NCBI GenBank assembly: GCA_028554795.2
Contig: CM068838.1
Location: forward strand, 91,911,474-91,975,473
DNA: 64,000 nucleotides
Source: Sinohyriopsis cumingii
Lineage: Eukaryota > Mollusca > Bivalvia > Unionida > Unionidae
Direction: 5' to 3'
Both the position numbers and the translations under genes were made by a program. Of the stretch, positions 59,799 through 64,000 are shown piece after piece. Positions within the stretch are counted from its first letter, which is position 1. Each line of letters begins with the position of its first letter. Under the pieces are notes generated by a model. It made no database searches. It was not told where the DNA came from and was given only the letters and a program-made list of their open reading frames with translations.

Positions 59799-61503
59799 CT
59801 TAAACAAAAACAAATACTTGTGAATATATTTATTACAAAAGTTTGGTGGTGTGGTCATTAATCAATATATTATAAATGATTGATCAGAAAATAACATGAC
59901 CAATCATTCAATAATTCATTTTACAATCAATTATAAATGAACTTTCTTCACAGAAAATTAATGCATTATTACATCTATATTTCCAATCTTTTCAATGCAG
60001 TGCAAAGCAAGATGTGGTTGATTGGGTAAATGATAGATTGGTATTCGGTACAGAGTAATGACAGACCCTTTACATTAATCTGGTATCCAGTACTGGCCTA
60101 ATGGAGCTTTTGTAAGCCTTGTAACAGCAACAAATCTAAGAACAAACACTGTTGTAAATGAAACTATGACCATCTGATCTTTCCAAAAAACAAAAACTAA
60201 CACACACAAAAAAATATTTTTTTCAAACCTGTACACTAAAATTTCCCATTTATCTCTTAAATACGTTATTAAGCAATGAAATATTCAGCAAAAGTAAAAT
60301 GTAAAACGCATCATCAAAACAGCCTTTCTTACTTATCTTGAGTAAGATACCCAAAACAAACGACTGATGACAAAAAAGCTAAAGAATTGTTTGACGTTTT
60401 GGACAAAATCTTCCCAAAGATGTAAAATAGTATTTCATTGTTTAGTAAAATCCATGCACTGAAAACATGGCAGTTTGTCCCTGTAAACTGTTTGACCTTT
60501 TGGGACACAAGCAACTTCACCAAGTATATGAACATGACATAAAAGTCAATAAAAATTTCTCCAAAAATTTTTAATTGATACTTCATGAAATAAACATGAA
60601 TATTAAAGTTTTAAACCAATTCCCTGCAATAACCAAGTTTAATAAAGTTACATAATGTATTAGCATGAGGTAAACATTGAAGAAAGGAAAAGCATTCATC
60701 CTGAGGAAAACATCATCGAGTATTTATCCTTGCCTATGTTCTGACCTGGGAATCATACCTCCAACTGCAGACATGTAAAGTGAGCTTGTTACCACACTGC
60801 AGTATAAAGACTTTCTCTATGTAATGGACTGTACGCAGATTCAGACTTGTACGGGCCATTTTGAACAGTAAAATAACTGTGTCAATAGAACACAAGTCAC
60901 CAACTCCACCTCAACTCTATTTTCAAATTCTAAGGACCTGTATACTAACTGACAAGCTAATGTATAATTTGACATTCGGAAATACAACTAAATTCAATCA
61001 AATCAGTCAAATTTTCCTTAATATTTCACTTTCTTCTTTTTATGATTGTTGTCAAGCAACAGTCAATCCTGATTGTAATGAAATATGAATAATAGATATA
61101 TAAAAAAAAAGTGTAGCCGGTTTCTTTACTTATCAAGCACCAAAATCGATACAATGAATTTGAAACTGCGGACTTACTAATGGCCACGACAATATCAATT
61201 ACATTTTTGTTAAATAAAATTATAAGGGTGGAAAAACAAAAAGACAAGGAAAGAGGGAAATGAACGTGTCATGCATATTGGAGAAAGCGAAGAATAAAAT
61301 CACGGGAGAACTTAATCTTACACAATTAAATAAACGATGTGAGTTTGACTTCCTCTCCCCCTATCCACAAAAAGTTGTGTGTTGATTGAGTTGATTTCCT
61401 CTCCCCCTATCCACACAAAGCTGTCTCTACCTCAATGAAAACCAAAGCGGATAGCGGATAGAAAGACCGAGAAGTTGCATCCGACCCGCTAATCAAAACT
61501 TAC
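59799..61503. other. CFAP107 intron 1
   Basis: 1.7-kb intron, AT-rich, no coding signal. The part near exon 1 contains a tandem pair of CCTCTCCCCCTATCCAC blocks. Confidence 0.7.
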
Positions 61504-61608
61504 AGTGTATCTGTCCTCCGACCAGTTTCCGATCAAGACACCCTGTCCAAACTTTTGTTCAATTCTCCACCCTGGCATGTGCCATTTTCTGGGATCGCCC
61601 TGTGCCAT
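61504..61608 (-). CDS. CFAP107: CFAP107 exon 1 (start)
   Basis: First coding exon, on the minus strand: ATG at 61608-61606 and 35 codons, ending in phase 0 at ACT|GTAAGT. The peptide carries W14-R-I-E-Q-K and GNW at 27-29. This corresponds to the N-terminal W.IE.KY....L.GNW pattern of vertebrate CFAP107 (C1orf158), which supports this start. CFAP107 is a microtubule inner protein bound inside the doublet microtubules of motile cilia and sperm flagella (established for vertebrates). Upstream of the ATG is a short AT-rich 5' region. A 56-bp tandem duplication of a CCTCTCCCCCTATCCAC block lies just inside intron 1 (about 61345-61430). Confidence 0.85.
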
Positions 61609-63961
61609 TTCTTTTTAAATATAATTCTCTTAGCACACTAAAATATTCCACTATTACATGTACCCCATTAGCCAACAGAGTACATGTGGGATTTTGACAG
61701 ATGATAACTTTAATATCACTACGCGTACAACTACACAGAGTCCCAAAATGTACCCGGTCGAAGAATGATTATATACAATTTGATGTTAGAGTAAACTAAT
61801 TTCTAAATAAATATGAGCCAACACATTTTTATATTTAATTTGCCGTTTATTTTTTTTTTCGAAGAGAATTTATTCGTCATATGGACTATCTATTTGTGCG
61901 TAAGATGAAAGACAAAGTAGTTCAAAGGCGTTGCTAACAGCGTTACTAAGCATATCACGTGCTCTGTTATCTACTAATTAGTCCATTAAACGCTCCATGG
62001 AGCTGATTTAGGCATGGCTAGTGATGAGAGCACATTAAATAATAATAATAATAATAATGGTTTGTGCGGGGTTCTTTTTGTTTGGTTTTTTTTTTTATCA
62101 TATTATTTTATATGATTTTTTGGGGGGGGTGTCTAACGTTAAGCGCTTAGAGCTTCAAAATATTAGGTGCTAAACAAAGTTCTCATTATTATTATTATTA
62201 ACACAATAAGACAATCCTATGCTGGTAAGTCTTTAAATGTAAAGGGAAAAAAGTGCGAACAAAATCTGAATGAGAATCACCTTTATTTAAAAAAAAAATG
62301 TAATCGAAATTATAACGGTAAAGATGTTAAAAATTATGCTAAAGATATTTAAAATTAAGAGTACACGGTTAACGGAGATCCGAAAAAAATGTACGTGGGT
62401 ACTTAAACGGACAAGATGTTAACATTCTGCTTATTTAAAAAAAAAAAAGACAAAGGTAGAAAGATAGGCCTACCAATCCTTAAACTACAGGGTCAAATTT
62501 CCTTAAAATATTATTATTGTAAAAGGTTCGGTATTTTCTATGATTGCCCAGCATCAGAAGGTTTACTGTTGTGCATCAAACACAGGATTGAAGTCGATGC
62601 ACTTGACAAGGATGCGTTCCAATGTTAGTGGATAACTGCAGGGAATTAATTATGTATGCTCTAAACGCTAGTGGCCACATGCCCTTGAAATTATATTACT
62701 ATAAGTAAGAAAATGTCAGAATATCTAAGAGAATCAGAAAAAATAAATGTCTCTCGACAGGATTTTTGTTAGATCAATAGATGTTATCTTTTACATGTTT
62801 TTCACTGACATTCTGCCATTTTCCTGCTACAGGGATAGAGCTTTAAAGACCTGTGCAGTGGCAAAATAACCACGTTATATGAGCGATTTGACTTAAATGA
62901 CGAATACCCCTCCCCAAGGAGACAGAGATGAAAATGAGACTCATTATCTGGGTCATACCTAAAGTATTTGGCATCAGGGGCGGATCCTTCCTTTGGCACC
63001 GCCACAAATAATTTTAAAATGTAAAAACACAGAAAAATATATAATGTTTGCAAGTAGATTTTTAAAGGGTACAGTGCTGTCATAAGCAAATTGGAAATAA
63101 CTTCTACTTTGGCGAATTTTTCATTTGGTTTGAAAACTTGAACTGGTATTTCAACTCTCCCGAAGGCACTCCACCCCCTTCTGTCTGTCACCCGAGGCGG
63201 AACCCACCCACCCACCCCGCCTCACACCCCCTTTGTACGCCACTTCTCAGTATACACCGTTAGCTTTTAATTTTAGTTTGTTTATTCGCTTTTATCTTCA
63301 CATACATTTATACATTATAGATTACTTAACTTTGCTTTGTTACGTTCAGTTTAGATTAGCTGTGTGTATAGTCAGCTTAGAATAAATTTGTATTATATCC
63401 GTGTTCTGTCTGTTCGTGTGTGCGTCATGTTAAGCAAGTTCTATACTGTTCAAGACAGAAACTTCATACTTTCGAATATGGTTGGTGATAGACATTGCAT
63501 GAGCTGTGGTCTTAGAATTTTGGTTCATACTAGTAAGGAAACTTTTCTTTGGAGTACGTGTGTGGAGATGGGACCTTTGCACAGATCTAATAATGTAGAG
63601 AATGTGTATTCATTTTTCTCTGTGCACTGTTCAAAGATGAAAATTTTAACCTCAAGCTGTGATTGCAGGCAGTCAGTAGCGTGTGCAAAACTATTTTTTA
63701 ATTTTTAGATGGAGGTTTTAAAAGTTTAGCTATACTATGTATGTATGTATGTATGTATGTATGTATGTATGTATGTATGTATGTAGTTTAAGGAGACAAG
63801 AACGCTCTTGGCTATATAGTGCCAAGCAAGTTTAGATATCCGAATTAAGGGATACAAAAGAAAGATAAGGCAAAAGAATGATCAAATCTTTAAATCAATA
63901 AGTCATTTTCTTTTTTGCTTAAATAAAGACCTTGAATAAGGGGTGCAAAGCAGACTCACAC

Positions 63962-63996
<35 letters not shown>

Positions 63997-64000
63997 TTCA
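61609..64000. other. Upstream flank of CFAP107
   Basis: Contains the presumed promoter and no recognised gene. Features are an AAT run (62038-62058), an 8-G run (62122-62129), a GC-rich patch at 62960-63245 with CAGGGGCGGATCC (a transposon-end-like phrase), an ATGT run (63736-63785) and a GA run (63965-63992). A 114-codon open frame at 63364-63708 has no recognisable domain. Confidence 0.45.
63736..63785. repeat. (ATGT)n microsatellite
   Basis: Pure tetranucleotide run of about twelve repeats. Confidence 0.95.

Noticed and set aside
62802-63215. 137-codon minus-strand frame
   Set aside because: No splice context or recognised domain. It overlaps a GC-rich patch with transposon-end-like text.
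63364-63708. 114-codon + frame with several cysteines
   Set aside because: No recognisable family, AT-rich codon use like the surroundings, and no supporting splice or promoter evidence.

Overview
This window is nuclear DNA from an animal, most likely a marine bivalve mollusc. It is AT-rich, with short exons and long introns. It holds many minisatellites, tRNA-derived SINEs whose core and tail wording (TTCCTCCACCATTAATACTGG, then TGCTGAAAAATGGCGTTAAA) is of a kind familiar from bivalve genomes, short inverted-repeat elements, and a decayed non-LTR retrotransposon. There is no sign of bacterial gene organisation, rRNA or CRISPR. Most long open frames are translations of tandem repeats whose unit is a multiple of 3 bp, not genes.

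Two protein-coding genes can be supported from splice sites plus recognisable protein sequence. (1) On the + strand, three consecutive, phase-compatible exons (2761-2891, 10255-10447, 12403-12588) encode an internal part of a DNAJC16-like ER J-protein. Its 5' exons lie upstream of the window, and its transmembrane and C-terminal exons were not securely located. (2) On the - strand, a complete three-exon gene (61608 down to 40118) encodes a 222-residue homologue of CFAP107 (C1orf158), a microtubule inner protein of motile cilia. Its second intron is 19.1 kb and is filled with repeats.

Layout: 1-2.6 kb holds two degenerate minisatellites. 2.76-12.6 kb is the DNAJC16-like locus; one intron carries an inverted-repeat element with a nested SINE. 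13.3-16.6 kb holds minisatellites, including a hierarchical 45/135/540-bp array. 16.6-24.5 kb is mostly non-coding, with AT microsatellites and an unidentified decayed coding block. 24.5-28.8 kb holds a 24-bp array and a 3.2-kb 41/42-bp array. 28.8-32.7 kb holds microsatellites and degenerate dispersed repeats. 32.7-36.2 kb is a broken LINE with an internal 64-bp tandem expansion. 36.2-40.1 kb is AT-rich intergenic sequence. 40.1-61.6 kb is CFAP107, whose intron 2 has at least eight minisatellite families, a second copy of the inverted-repeat element and five SINE-family-1 copies. 61.6-64 kb is upstream flank with microsatellites.

The most interesting signals are: short tandem duplications of the splice-acceptor junction at two consecutive DNAJC16 exons, one predicting an in-frame 16-residue alternative; an SINE insertion whose empty target site is preserved in a second copy of the host element within the same window; a likely CFAP107 poly(A) signal inside a MITE; a LINE ORF interrupted by eight tandem copies of one of its own segments; and nested higher-order structure in two minisatellites.
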